Shown in pieces: positions 37,897 through 46,564 of a DNA stretch of 46,564 bases (its first letter is position 1; the number at the start of each line of letters is the position of its first letter). This stretch comes from an uncultured Roseburia sp. (GTDB lineage: Bacteria > Bacillota > Clostridia > Lachnospirales > Lachnospiraceae): contig CAMAKU010000003.1 in NCBI GenBank assembly GCA_945836255.1, positions 1 to 46,564 on the forward strand, in the 5' to 3' direction. Below the pieces are notes generated by a model. That model searched no databases and was not told the origin of the DNA. It saw nothing but the letters and a program-made list of their open reading frames with translations. Made by a program: the position numbers and the translations under genes.

Positions 37897-39264
37897 GTGA
37901 CAAATCATTCATTCAGCGAAATCACTCCTCAGTTAGTGCAATTATCGGAACTGTCCAAAAAGTCATCGTATATCGATCCGGAACTCTATACCCAGTACGA
38001 TGTTAAGCGCGGTCTGCGTGATCTTAACGGTAAAGGTGTTCTGGTAGGTATCACTGAGATTTCCGAAGTCAATTCCACCAAGATCGTGGACGGCAAATCG
38101 GTTCCCTGTGACGGACAATTGTTCTACCGCGGCTATAATGTACAAGACCTGATTAAAGGCTTACCGGATGACTTTTTCTTCGGTTTTGAAGAATGTACCT
38201 ATCTTCTGCTTTTCGGCAAACTGCCCAACAAGCAGGAACTGAGCGATTTTTGTACACTGCTGTCAAACTACCGATCACTTCCCCAGAACTTCGTGCGGGA
38301 TGTGATTATGAAAAAGCCAAGCAAAGATATGATGAATGCGTTAGCACGTGGCGTGCTGACATTATACTCTTATGATGAAAGACCCGATGACACTTCAGAA
38401 GCCAACGTACTGCGTCAATGTTTACAACTGATCAGTATGTTTCCTCTGCTCTCTGTGTATAGTTATCAGACCTATCGACACTATTACAAAGAGGAGAGTC
38501 TAATCATTCATCCGCCAAAAAAAGAGTATTCCACGGCCGAGAATATTCTCCACTGCCTGCGCAGTGACAGCAAGTTCACACCGCTGGAAGCCAAGTTATT
38601 AGATGTGGCTCTGATTCTCCACATGGAGCATGGCGGCGGTAATAACTCTACCTTTACGACACATCTGGTCTCCTCCTCCGGGACGGACACCTACTCAGCC
38701 ATTGCTGCAGCCATCGGTTCCCTCAAAGGCCCAAAGCACGGCGGTGCCAATATCAAAGTCGTGAAAATGTTTGCAGACATGAAAGAACAAGTCAAGGACT
38801 GGACAGACGAAGAGGAAGTCGGCAATTATCTGCGTGATCTTCTGGATAAAAAGGCTTTCGACCATGCCGGACTCATCTATGGTATGGGCCACGCCGTTTA
38901 TTCACTTTCCGATCCGCGTGCAGTTACCTTCCACTCTTTCGTGGAGCGACTGTCACACGAGAAAGGTTACGATAAGGAATTTGCTCTGTACAGCCTCGTG
39001 GAACGTCTGGCACCGGAGATTATCGCCGAGAAGCGAAAGATCTACAAAGGCGTCAGCCCCAATGTGGATTTCTACAGCGGATTTGTTTATCAGATGCTGG
39101 ATCTTCCACTGGAATTATACACACCGATTTTTGCCATCGCACGAATCGCCGGTTGGAGCGCCCACCGCATGGAAGAAATCTGCCATCAGGGCAAGATTAT
39201 GCGACCGGCATATATGACGGTATGTCCCCACAAGGAATTCATTTCTATGGAAGACCGGCCCTAA
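37897..39264 (+). CDS. gltA: Citrate (Si)-synthase family protein
   Basis: LILHMEHGGGNNSTFTTHLVSSSGTDTYSAIAAAIGSLKGPKHGGAN, GFGHAVY-like GMGHAVYSLSDPRA; GTG start at 37897 with AAAGGAGG. Confidence 0.93.
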   Translation: MTNHSFSEITPQLVQLSELSKKSSYIDPELYTQYDVKRGLRDLNGKGVLVGITEISEVNSTKIVDGKSVPCDGQLFYRGYNVQDLIKGLPDDFFFGFEECTYLLLFGKLPNKQELSDFCTLLSNYRSLPQNFVRDVIMKKPSKDMMNALARGVLTLYSYDERPDDTSEANVLRQCLQLISMFPLLSVYSYQTYRHYYKEESLIIHPPKKEYSTAENILHCLRSDSKFTPLEAKLLDVALILHMEHGGGNNSTFTTHLVSSSGTDTYSAIAAAIGSLKGPKHGGANIKVVKMFADMKEQVKDWTDEEEVGNYLRDLLDKKAFDHAGLIYGMGHAVYSLSDPRAVTFHSFVERLSHEKGYDKEFALYSLVERLAPEIIAEKRKIYKGVSPNVDFYSGFVYQMLDLPLELYTPIFAIARIAGWSAHRMEEICHQGKIMRPAYMTVCPHKEFISMEDRP

Positions 39265-39295
39265 AGGGCAAGACACCATTCTACAATAACAGCAA

Positions 39296-39370
39296 GATAG
39301 CCTGCAAAGCAGACGGAATATCCGACCACACCATCCGGTCGATTCCTTTGCTTTACAGGCTATCTTTTTC
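39296..39370 (+). terminator. Terminator after citrate synthase
   Basis: GATAGCCTGcAAAGCA ... TGCTTTACAGGCTATC TTTTTC. Confidence 0.7.
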
Positions 39371-39428
39371 GATTATTTTGCTGTTGTTGCATCTGCCAGC
39401 GGCAGTTCAAACCAGAAATCCGCCCCCA

Positions 39429-39788
39429 TCAGAAATACTGCTCCTTTCCCTTACGCAACTGCATGGAAAACCAGATCCACGCTACAATAAACAATACAAT
39501 CATGACGATATTCACAATCTGCCCCAGATTCATAATCAGGTCATTGCACATTTCCTCAACACCAAAAAACAACGCCACACCGCCGAATGCAATCGCCCGC
39601 GGAAATAAGAAAGAGATAAATCCGGGCACATCCTTACAATGTGCCATCTCCTCCACTGCCACAAACAGGCTGGGCACCGTCTGTTGTTTGCGCATCTTAC
39701 ATGCGCTGACAATGATATAAATTCCCATAATACTGATAATTACATCAAAAACTAGCATCATTCCCGTATTCGTATTCACTGTAACCAC
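39429..39788 (-). CDS. Small hypothetical membrane protein
   Basis: ~119 aa with 2-3 hydrophobic segments; GTG start with GAGGTGG upstream. Confidence 0.6.
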   Translation of the reverse strand: MVTVNTNTGMMLVFDVIISIMGIYIIVSACKMRKQQTVPSLFVAVEEMAHCKDVPGFISFLFPRAIAFGGVALFFGVEEMCNDLIMNLGQIVNIVMIVLFIVAWIWFSMQLRKGKEQYF

Positions 39789-39950
39789 CTCATATTTTTA
39801 TTTTTTTCCATTATATCCATAACCGAAAGCAGTTTCAATGAAAATATCAGACAAAATGCACAAATCATTTCACAATTCATTTGAATATTTTTGTCATTTA
39901 GTGTACTATTATAATATATTTTATTTTCACAGAGATATGAGGTGGCATAC

Positions 39951-40331
39951 ATGGATTTAACGAACAAAAGCATTTTGCTATGCGATGATTCTATTCTAGC
40001 AAGAAAGCGTCTACGGGACGCAATCAATGAGTTTACCGATGGGGCGACTTTTTATGAGGCTGCCAATGGCGAACAGTCTGTGGAACTGTATGGGGAACAT
40101 CATCCGGATATGGTTCTGCTTGATATTGTCATGCCTGTGAAGGACGGCATTGATGCAACCAGGGAGATTCTGGCGATTGATCCGCATGCTACTGTTATCA
40201 TCGTCTCTTCCGTCGGTACACAGATGCAGTTGAAAAAAGCCATTGAAGCCGGTGCCAAGGATTTCATCCAGAAGCCCATTGAGATGGATCAACTCCGTAC
40301 ATTGATTCAAACACATTTAGGAGGGCAATAA
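39951..40331 (+). CDS. CheY-like single-domain response regulator
   Basis: ILLCDDSILARKRL, MVLLDIVMPVKDGIDAT (phosphoacceptor Asp), VIIVSSVG, KDFIQKPI. Confidence 0.95.
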   Translation: MDLTNKSILLCDDSILARKRLRDAINEFTDGATFYEAANGEQSVELYGEHHPDMVLLDIVMPVKDGIDATREILAIDPHATVIIVSSVGTQMQLKKAIEAGAKDFIQKPIEMDQLRTLIQTHLGGQ

Positions 40332-40334
40332 GAT

Positions 40335-41222
40335 ATGTATTCACAGTTTTTTGGCAGTTATCTGCTCCGCAGACAGGCGATTACGCCCGAGCAGTTGACA
40401 CATGCCATCTCACAACTTTCCGATTCCCATATCAAGTTAGGTACCCTTGCAATCCACAAAGGCTACATGGTTGCCTCCGAGGTTGACGAAGTATGTTTCA
40501 TGCAGACCCGGGAAGACAGACGTTTTGGCGAGATTGCCATTGAACGCGGCTATTTGACCGAAGAACAGGTACGCGAACTGCTCAAATCACAGATGCCGGA
40601 TTTTCTTCTCTTTGGCCAATGTCTCGTAGACGACGGTGCCATTACCTACGAAGAACTCCAGAATCTGATTCTTGATTACGAGACAGAGAATGAGATGTGT
40701 GATATTGATCTCAACGTGGAGAACAAAGAAAAGATCACACAATTGATTGAGCGTTTCTTCCTTGTTGCCGAGATTCCCATTACCCAATACAGCATTATGT
40801 ACATGGAATTGATGTTCAATAATCTGGTTCGTTTTATCGGCGATGATTTCACGCCTTTGACACCGATTCCCTGCGAAGAATACCCTGTGAACTACTGTGT
40901 ATCCCAGGCGATTCACGGCAAGGTCAATTGCGTATCCCGCATTGATATGGACAAGGATGTGGCGATTGCTTTTGCTTCTCGTTACGCCCATGAAGAGTTT
41001 ACGGAGTTTGATGAATATGTACAGGCATCGCTGGAAGATTTCATTAATCTGCACAATGGTCTGTTCATTGTCAATATCTCCAATGAATTTTCCGTGGAAC
41101 TGTCATTAGATCCGCCGATTGTGGACGAATCGGAAGCATTGGCCTTATCTCCTGCCTCCTTCATCATACCGGTCATCTATCCCTTCGGCGTAATTCATTT
41201 GATTGCCAGCCTGTACGGTTAA
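40335..41222 (+). CDS. Protein with tandem MshEN/GspE-N-like repeats and a CheX/CheC-like C-terminal region
   Basis: Repeats KLGTLAIHKGYMVASEVDEV / RFGEIAIERGYLTEEQVRELLKSQ / LFGQCLVDDGAITYEELQNLI; C-terminal SLEDFINLHNGLFIVNIS resembles the CheC/CheX [ED]xxN motif; 3 nt downstream of the cheY-like gene. Confidence 0.7.
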   Translation: MYSQFFGSYLLRRQAITPEQLTHAISQLSDSHIKLGTLAIHKGYMVASEVDEVCFMQTREDRRFGEIAIERGYLTEEQVRELLKSQMPDFLLFGQCLVDDGAITYEELQNLILDYETENEMCDIDLNVENKEKITQLIERFFLVAEIPITQYSIMYMELMFNNLVRFIGDDFTPLTPIPCEEYPVNYCVSQAIHGKVNCVSRIDMDKDVAIAFASRYAHEEFTEFDEYVQASLEDFINLHNGLFIVNISNEFSVELSLDPPIVDESEALALSPASFIIPVIYPFGVIHLIASLYG

Positions 41223-41243
41223 GGACGTCTGATTTCTATAACA

Positions 41244-41287
41244 AAACACCGTATCTGTTCCGAAGCCTTTCGGAAGATACGGTGTTT
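41244..41287. terminator. Bidirectional terminator between cheX-like gene and thrC
   Basis: AAACACCGTATCT.../...AGATACGGTGTTT 13-bp stem plus inner TTCCGAA/TTCGGAA; T-rich on the plus side. Confidence 0.75.
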
Positions 41288-41340
41288 ATTTTATTCTATT
41301 CTGCTATTTTGTTATTCTGTTTCTCATCGCCAAGATACTC

Positions 41341-42825
41341 TTATTTCAGAAAATCACGCACCACCTGAGGCATCTCCTCCACCTCACAGATGGTCTTATG
41401 GCGCACTTCAGCATGACGGATCTCATCCACAGCCTTAGGTACAGTAACGCCGGACACTTCACTCAACTTATCTACCAGATCAAAATCATCCATCTGCTGA
41501 TAAGAGGCATCAATGGCCCCCATCACACTTCTGGCAAACTTAAACGGGCTGGCCGTAGAGGCAATCACCGTCACCGTATCATCGCCGGTGTCCTGACGAT
41601 ACTTCGCGTACACACTGCTGGCCACCGCCGTATGGGTATCAATCACATAACCGGTCTTGTCATACAAATCATGGATTGCACGACCGGTTTCTTCCTCGCT
41701 GGCATAATTGCCATAGAAATCTGCCAGTTGTTCCTTCATCTCCGGTGTAATCTCATATCTGCCTTCCGCAACCAAATCACGCATCAATGCCGCATTCTTC
41801 ACGGTATCCTCTCCGGCAATACGGTAGATCAGACGTTCCAGATTGCTGGATACCAGAATGTCCATGGAAGGCGAATTGGTCAACACAAACGGACGATTCT
41901 TATCGTAGACACCGGTCTGGAAGAAATCAAACAGGACTTTATTCTCATTGGATGCACAGATTAATTTGGCAATGGGCAGGCCCATATTCTTCGCATAAAA
42001 TGCCGCCAGAATATTACCAAAATTACCGGTAGGTACCACCACATTGATTGACTCCCCGGCAGCAATCTTGCCATGTGCCAGCAAACGACTGTATGCGTAC
42101 ACATAGTAGACAATCTGTGGCACCAAACGTCCGATGTTGATGGAATTAGCGGAAGAGAACTGATAACCGGCACGATCCAGTTCCTCTGCCAACTGCGCAT
42201 CTGCAAACATCTGCTTGACACCGGTCTGCGCCTGATCAAAATTACCATTGATTCCTACCACAAGGGTATTATCCCCTGCCTGGGTTACCATCTGCTGCTT
42301 CTGGATCGGGCTGACACCATCCTTCGGATAAAAGACGATAATCTTCGTGCCCTCCACACCGGCAAATCCGGCCAGTGCTGCCTTACCTGTATCACCGGAG
42401 GTCGCCGTCAGAATTACAATATCATTCTTAATCTGGTTCTTTCTTGCCGATGTAATCATCAGATGCGGCAGAATGGAAAGCGCCATATCCTTAAAGGCAA
42501 TGGTGGAACCATGAAACAGTTCCAGATAATACGCACCATCTGCATAGACTAAGGGTGCAATCTCTTCCGTATCAAACTTATCATCATAAGCACGCTGAAT
42601 ACAGGTCTGGAGTTCTTCCTTCGTAAAATCAGACAGAAACAGTTTCATCACTTCATACGCTGTCTCCTGATAGGTCATTTTGCTTAACTCTTCCAGAGAA
42701 ACATCCAACTTGGGAATGAACGTGGGAACAAACAATCCCCCGTTATTCGCCAGTCCTTTTAAGATTGCCTGGGATGCGCTCACCACCTCTGATGCATCTC
42801 TCGTGCTCACATATTGTAAATCCAT
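41341..42825 (-). CDS. thrC: Threonine synthase
   Basis: YLELFHGSTIAFKDMALSILPHLM (PLP Lys), TATSGDTGKAALAGFAGVEG, VVPTGNFGNILAAFYAKNMGLPI. Confidence 0.97.
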   Translation of the reverse strand: MDLQYVSTRDASEVVSASQAILKGLANNGGLFVPTFIPKLDVSLEELSKMTYQETAYEVMKLFLSDFTKEELQTCIQRAYDDKFDTEEIAPLVYADGAYYLELFHGSTIAFKDMALSILPHLMITSARKNQIKNDIVILTATSGDTGKAALAGFAGVEGTKIIVFYPKDGVSPIQKQQMVTQAGDNTLVVGINGNFDQAQTGVKQMFADAQLAEELDRAGYQFSSANSINIGRLVPQIVYYVYAYSRLLAHGKIAAGESINVVVPTGNFGNILAAFYAKNMGLPIAKLICASNENKVLFDFFQTGVYDKNRPFVLTNSPSMDILVSSNLERLIYRIAGEDTVKNAALMRDLVAEGRYEITPEMKEQLADFYGNYASEEETGRAIHDLYDKTGYVIDTHTAVASSVYAKYRQDTGDDTVTVIASTASPFKFARSVMGAIDASYQQMDDFDLVDKLSEVSGVTVPKAVDEIRHAEVRHKTICEVEEMPQVVRDFLK

Positions 42826-42959
42826 TTTTCTACCTCTTTATCCTTCACTCTACTCACCGTGGCTTTACCACGTTGCTACACTATCACTCATTATACTTGA
42901 TTCCCGAAACATATGCAATTCCCTTTCCGGTGACTTTTATGATATAATAAGCCTTGCAG

Positions 42960-42981
42960 CGACGTACGCTTGCAGACGTCG
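42960..42981 (+). promoter_or_regulatory. Inverted repeat CGACGT-N10-ACGTCG just downstream of TATAAT, upstream of the AP2-like gene
   Basis: TATAAT at 42943-42948; IR at 42960-42981; also direct CTTGCAG repeats 16 bp apart (42953, 42969). Confidence 0.5.
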
Positions 42982-43014
42982 ACATAAGGCGAAAAATATA
43001 GAAAGGAGCGCCCT

Positions 43015-43818
43015 ATGCTTCCAGGTGTCTATCAAACCACAAAAAAAGACGGTTCCATTTACTATCGCGCCAGTTTAACCTTTCGCAATAAACACATCAG
43101 TCTCGGCAGTGCAAACAAGGCAACCGTCGCACATCGTATGTATCTGGAAGGGATGCGCCTGATTTCCGATGCTACGATTACGATCCACGATTTCAACAGT
43201 TCCATCGATGCGCTCTCCTATGAAAAAGCCATCAGTCTGCTGAACTTCCGCGATCATAATATCTATATCAAGACACCGATTTATCTGGAAAAGGGATTCT
43301 TTTTGTATTATATCGACCCGAACAATTGTCTGAAATTCGATAATGATGATCTCTTTTACTATTCCAGTCACAAAATCATCTGCCGCGGCGGCCATCTTTT
43401 CGTCAATGACTATGGCATGCAGTATAACATCGCAGCCCGTTATGGCATCAAGAATTACGCCGTTGCCGGACGGGATTACGAATTTGTCAACGGCGATTCC
43501 CATGACTATCGCTATGCCAATATCCGCATCATCAACAAATATCATGGCGTGACCCAGACCCTTCATAATAATAAGATCTGGTATGTGGCCAAACTCCACT
43601 TAAACGGGGATGTTATCGTGGGCAAATATACCACAGAAGTCAAAGCCGCCGTTGCCTATAACAAAGCCGTGGACTATGCAAGAAGCCACGGCTTACAGAA
43701 AAACTATATCGAGAACTATATTACCGAATTGTCGGCCCGGGAGTATGCAGATCTTTACACCCGCCTCCCTCTGTCCGACAAATTCACCTCTTATATCGAT
43801 GCATTGCCGCAGAACTAA
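43015..43818 (+). CDS. AP2-like / degenerate HNH domain DNA-binding protein
   Basis: N-terminal GVYQTTKKDGSIYYRASLTFRNKHISLGSANKATVAHRMYLEG; middle DYEFVNGDSHDYRYANIRIINKYHGV (HNH_3-like without His); C-terminal KIWYVAKLHLNGDVIVGKYTTEVKAAVAYNKAVDYARSHG (AP2-like). Confidence 0.75.
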   Translation: MLPGVYQTTKKDGSIYYRASLTFRNKHISLGSANKATVAHRMYLEGMRLISDATITIHDFNSSIDALSYEKAISLLNFRDHNIYIKTPIYLEKGFFLYYIDPNNCLKFDNDDLFYYSSHKIICRGGHLFVNDYGMQYNIAARYGIKNYAVAGRDYEFVNGDSHDYRYANIRIINKYHGVTQTLHNNKIWYVAKLHLNGDVIVGKYTTEVKAAVAYNKAVDYARSHGLQKNYIENYITELSAREYADLYTRLPLSDKFTSYIDALPQN

Positions 43819-43855
43819 TCAGCCATGTGCCTGATTCCACTGCCAAAAGTACACA

Positions 43856-44344
43856 TTATTGTTGGTTAATATAGTTGACCAGTCCCTCGCAGTCGATAAT
43901 CTTTTGCATAAATGGCGGGAACGCCTGTCCCTGATAAGTCTCTTTCTTGGTCTGGTTGGTAATGATACCACTGTCAAAATCCACCTCAACCTCATCGCCC
44001 TCATCAATCCGTTTTGCCGCCTCCGGGCACTCAATAATGGGCAGCCCGATATTGATGGCATTGCGGTAAAAAATACGGGCAAAGGTCTCCGCAATGACAC
44101 AACTGACACCTGCCGCTTTAATGGCGATAGGTGCATGTTCTCTGGAAGAACCACAACCAAAATTCTTGGTGGCAACGATGATATCCCCTTGCGACACCTT
44201 ATTCACAAACTCCGGATCAATATCTTCCATGCAATGTGTCGCCAGTTCCTTAGGATCTGAGGAATTCAGATATCTGGCAGGAATAATCACATCCGTATCC
44301 ACATTATCTCCAAACTTAAATACGATTCCTTTTGCTGCTTTCAT
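43856..44344 (-). CDS. leuD: 3-isopropylmalate dehydratase small subunit (LeuD family)
   Basis: [50 protein letters not shown]. Confidence 0.93.
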   Translation of the reverse strand: MKAAKGIVFKFGDNVDTDVIIPARYLNSSDPKELATHCMEDIDPEFVNKVSQGDIIVATKNFGCGSSREHAPIAIKAAGVSCVIAETFARIFYRNAINIGLPIIECPEAAKRIDEGDEVEVDFDSGIITNQTKKETYQGQAFPPFMQKIIDCEGLVNYINQQ

Positions 44345-44358
44345 TCTGCTTTTCCCTC

Positions 44359-45621
44359 CTACATTACATCCTGCGGTCCGCTGATTTTACCGGTCAGGGC
44401 ACTGGCAGCTGCCACCGCCGGACTGGCAAGGTAAATTTCTGAATTCACATGTCCCATACGTCCCACAAAGTTACGGTTCGTGGTGGATACACAACGCTCA
44501 CCCTCGGCAAGGATACCCATATAGCCGCCCAGACACGGTCCACAGGTCGGTGTGCTGACAATAGCGCCTGCCTCGATAAAGGTACGAAGATACCCTGCCT
44601 CCATAGCATCAAGATAAATCTGCTGTGTCGCCGGGATGACAATGACACGAAGTCCCTTTTTCACCTTTTTCCCCTGAAGGATCTTTGCTGCCGTGCGCAG
44701 GTCTTCCAATCTACCATTGGTGCAGGAACCAATCACCACCTGATCGATGGCAATATCCCCCACCTCGTCGATGGTTTTGGTGTTCTCCGGCAGATGAGGG
44801 AATGCCACAGTAGATTTGAGTGTACTCAGGTCAATGGTATATACCTCGTCATACACTGCATCCTCATCAGCTGTGTACTCCACAAACGGGCGGTTGGAAT
44901 GCTGCTTCATGTACTCTCTTGCCAAATCATCCACCGGGAAAATACCGTTCTTGCCACCGGCCTCAATGGCCATATTGGCAATGGTAAAGCGGTCATCCAT
45001 AGATAAATACTGAATACCCTCGCCGGTAAACTCCATAGACTTGTATAGAGCACCATCCACACCAATCATACCAATGATATGCAGAATCACATCCTTGCCG
45101 CTGATATATGGCTGCGGCTTGCCAACCAATTCAAACTTAATCGCAGAAGGCACCTTAAACCATGCCTTACCTGTCGCCATACCGGCAGCCATATCCGTAC
45201 TGCCCACACCGGTAGAAAACGCGCCCAAAGCACCGTAAGTACAGGTATGAGAATCCGCACCAATAATCACATCTCCCGCAACGGTCAGACCTTTCTCCGG
45301 CAGAAGCGCATGCTCAATTCCCATCTCTCCCACATCAAAGTAATTCGTAATTTCATTACGACAGGCAAATTCCCGGACACACTTACAATGTTCTGCGGAC
45401 TTAATGTCCTTGTTCGGGACAAAATGGTCCATGACAAGGGCAATCTTATCTTTATGGAAGACACCATCGACTTTCATTTTCTCAATTTCATGAATCGCTA
45501 CCGGAGAGGTAATATCATTTCCCAGTACCAGATCCAGATCGGCTTCGATTAACTGCCCCGCAGTCACAGATGCTAAGTTCGCATGTGCTGCAAGAATCTT
45601 TTGGGTCATTGTCATTCCCAT
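44359..45621 (-). CDS. leuC: 3-isopropylmalate dehydratase large subunit (LeuC/HacA family)
   Basis: [52 protein letters not shown] Fe-S motifs. Confidence 0.94.
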   Translation of the reverse strand: MGMTMTQKILAAHANLASVTAGQLIEADLDLVLGNDITSPVAIHEIEKMKVDGVFHKDKIALVMDHFVPNKDIKSAEHCKCVREFACRNEITNYFDVGEMGIEHALLPEKGLTVAGDVIIGADSHTCTYGALGAFSTGVGSTDMAAGMATGKAWFKVPSAIKFELVGKPQPYISGKDVILHIIGMIGVDGALYKSMEFTGEGIQYLSMDDRFTIANMAIEAGGKNGIFPVDDLAREYMKQHSNRPFVEYTADEDAVYDEVYTIDLSTLKSTVAFPHLPENTKTIDEVGDIAIDQVVIGSCTNGRLEDLRTAAKILQGKKVKKGLRVIVIPATQQIYLDAMEAGYLRTFIEAGAIVSTPTCGPCLGGYMGILAEGERCVSTTNRNFVGRMGHVNSEIYLASPAVAAASALTGKISGPQDVM

Positions 45622-45703
45622 GACGACTCCTCCTTTTCTATTGTGTTTGCATTGATTTTACCATGAAATGATATATAATAGAAATACATAATAAACATAT
45701 CAT

Positions 45704-45722
45704 CCATAACAATAGGTTATGG
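45704..45722. promoter_or_regulatory. Palindrome CCATAAC-N5-GTTATGG, likely LysR operator
   Basis: Perfect 7-bp inverted repeat between divergent leuC and lysR with LTTR-like ATAAC-N5-GTTAT. Confidence 0.6.
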
Positions 45723-45741
45723 CACAGAAACGAGGTGCACA

Positions 45742-46564
45742 ATGAATAATCCCTTATCTTCTTATCATATTTTTTATGAGGTAGCAAAGGCCGGCAGTCT
45801 CTCCAAAGCCACCGGCCAGTTGTATATCAGTCAGCCTGCCATCAGCAAATCCATTCAGAAATTGGAGGAATCCCTCCAGACACGTCTCTTTCTGCGCAAC
45901 TCCAAAGGCGTCGTTCTCACCCCCGAGGGTGAAATTCTGTTTGCCCATCTGGACTCCGCATTTCATGCCATTCAAAATGCCGAAACCCAACTGGAAACGA
46001 TGGTCAACAGCGATGTGGGCACCCTGCATATCGGTGTCAGTACCACACTGTGCAAATATCTGTTGCTCCCTTATCTATCCGATTTTATCCGGGAGAATCC
46101 CAACACGAATATCCGCATCAGTTGCCAATCCTCCAATGAGACACTGGCGCTGCTGGAGAACGATGCCATTGACATCGGCCTGATCGGTAAACCGGAGCAT
46201 ACCTCCACCTTTGCATACGATAATCTCACCGAGATTGAAGACATCTTCGTGGCAACGGAATCCTACATCCATCATCTGCCAGCGGATGCCACCTCCACCA
46301 AGGCCATTCTGGAATCCTCTACCCTAATGCTGTTAGACAAAAAAAATATGACACGTCAGTATATCGACGATTATCTGACACACAACCAGATTCAGACCAA
46401 AGATGACATTGAGATTTCCAATATGGATCTGCTGATTGAGTTTGCCAAGATTGGTGTCGGTGTGGCTTGTGTCATCAAGAATTTTGTCCAACAGGAGCTC
46501 GCTGACGGAACGCTGATTCAGATTCCGTTGGACATTCCGATTCACAAACGCCATGTGGGCTTCG
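45742..46564 (+). CDS. LysR-family transcriptional regulator (truncated by window end)
   Basis: MNNPLSSYHIFYEVAKAGSLSKATGQLYISQPAISKSIQKLEESLQTRLFLRNSKGVVLTPEG...; open to the window edge. Confidence 0.95.
   Translation, partial: MNNPLSSYHIFYEVAKAGSLSKATGQLYISQPAISKSIQKLEESLQTRLFLRNSKGVVLTPEGEILFAHLDSAFHAIQNAETQLETMVNSDVGTLHIGVSTTLCKYLLLPYLSDFIRENPNTNIRISCQSSNETLALLENDAIDIGLIGKPEHTSTFAYDNLTEIEDIFVATESYIHHLPADATSTKAILESSTLMLLDKKNMTRQYIDDYLTHNQIQTKDDIEISNMDLLIEFAKIGVGVACVIKNFVQQELADGTLIQIPLDIPIHKRHVGF

Overview
A 46.6 kb stretch of low-GC Firmicutes chromosome, most consistent with a spore-forming Lachnospiraceae/Clostridia genome. It is mostly core genome, with genes mainly on the minus strand. 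Reading right to left on that strand it contains: leuCD; thrC; a SpoIID-like gene; YihY; a Phe T-box with pheST; queA; a DUF1540 protein; lgt; a homocitrate/isopropylmalate-synthase-like gene (possible Re-citrate synthase) with a divergent LysR; a dcw cluster (mraZ-rsmH-ftsL-PBP-PBP-mraY-murD-ftsW-ftsQ-ftsZ); spoIIGA-sigE; a beta-CASP metallo-beta-lactamase-fold gene convergent with an inverted sigG; queT with a preQ1 riboswitch; argS; a radical SAM gene; a MacAB-like exporter; a second ABC exporter; and a cobalamin riboswitch ahead of a DUF4430 lipoprotein and an ECF S-component-like gene. Plus-strand genes are sigG, two LysR regulators, citrate synthase, a CheY plus MshEN-like/CheX-like pair, and an AP2/degenerate-HNH protein. 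A 6S-like RNA lies between the SpoIID-like gene and citrate synthase. The items most worth a second look are: (i) the B12-riboswitch, transcobalamin-like lipoprotein and ECF module; (ii) the CheY plus tandem MshEN-like/CheX-like protein; (iii) the AP2-HNH-AP2 protein that looks like a domesticated homing endonuclease, with an inverted repeat at its promoter; (iv) spoIIGA apparently using a non-canonical ATT start; (v) a class B PBP with KTA instead of KTG; (vi) DnaA-box-like and MraZ-box-like repeats upstream of mraZ. No CRISPR arrays, tRNAs, rRNAs or mobile elements were recognised.
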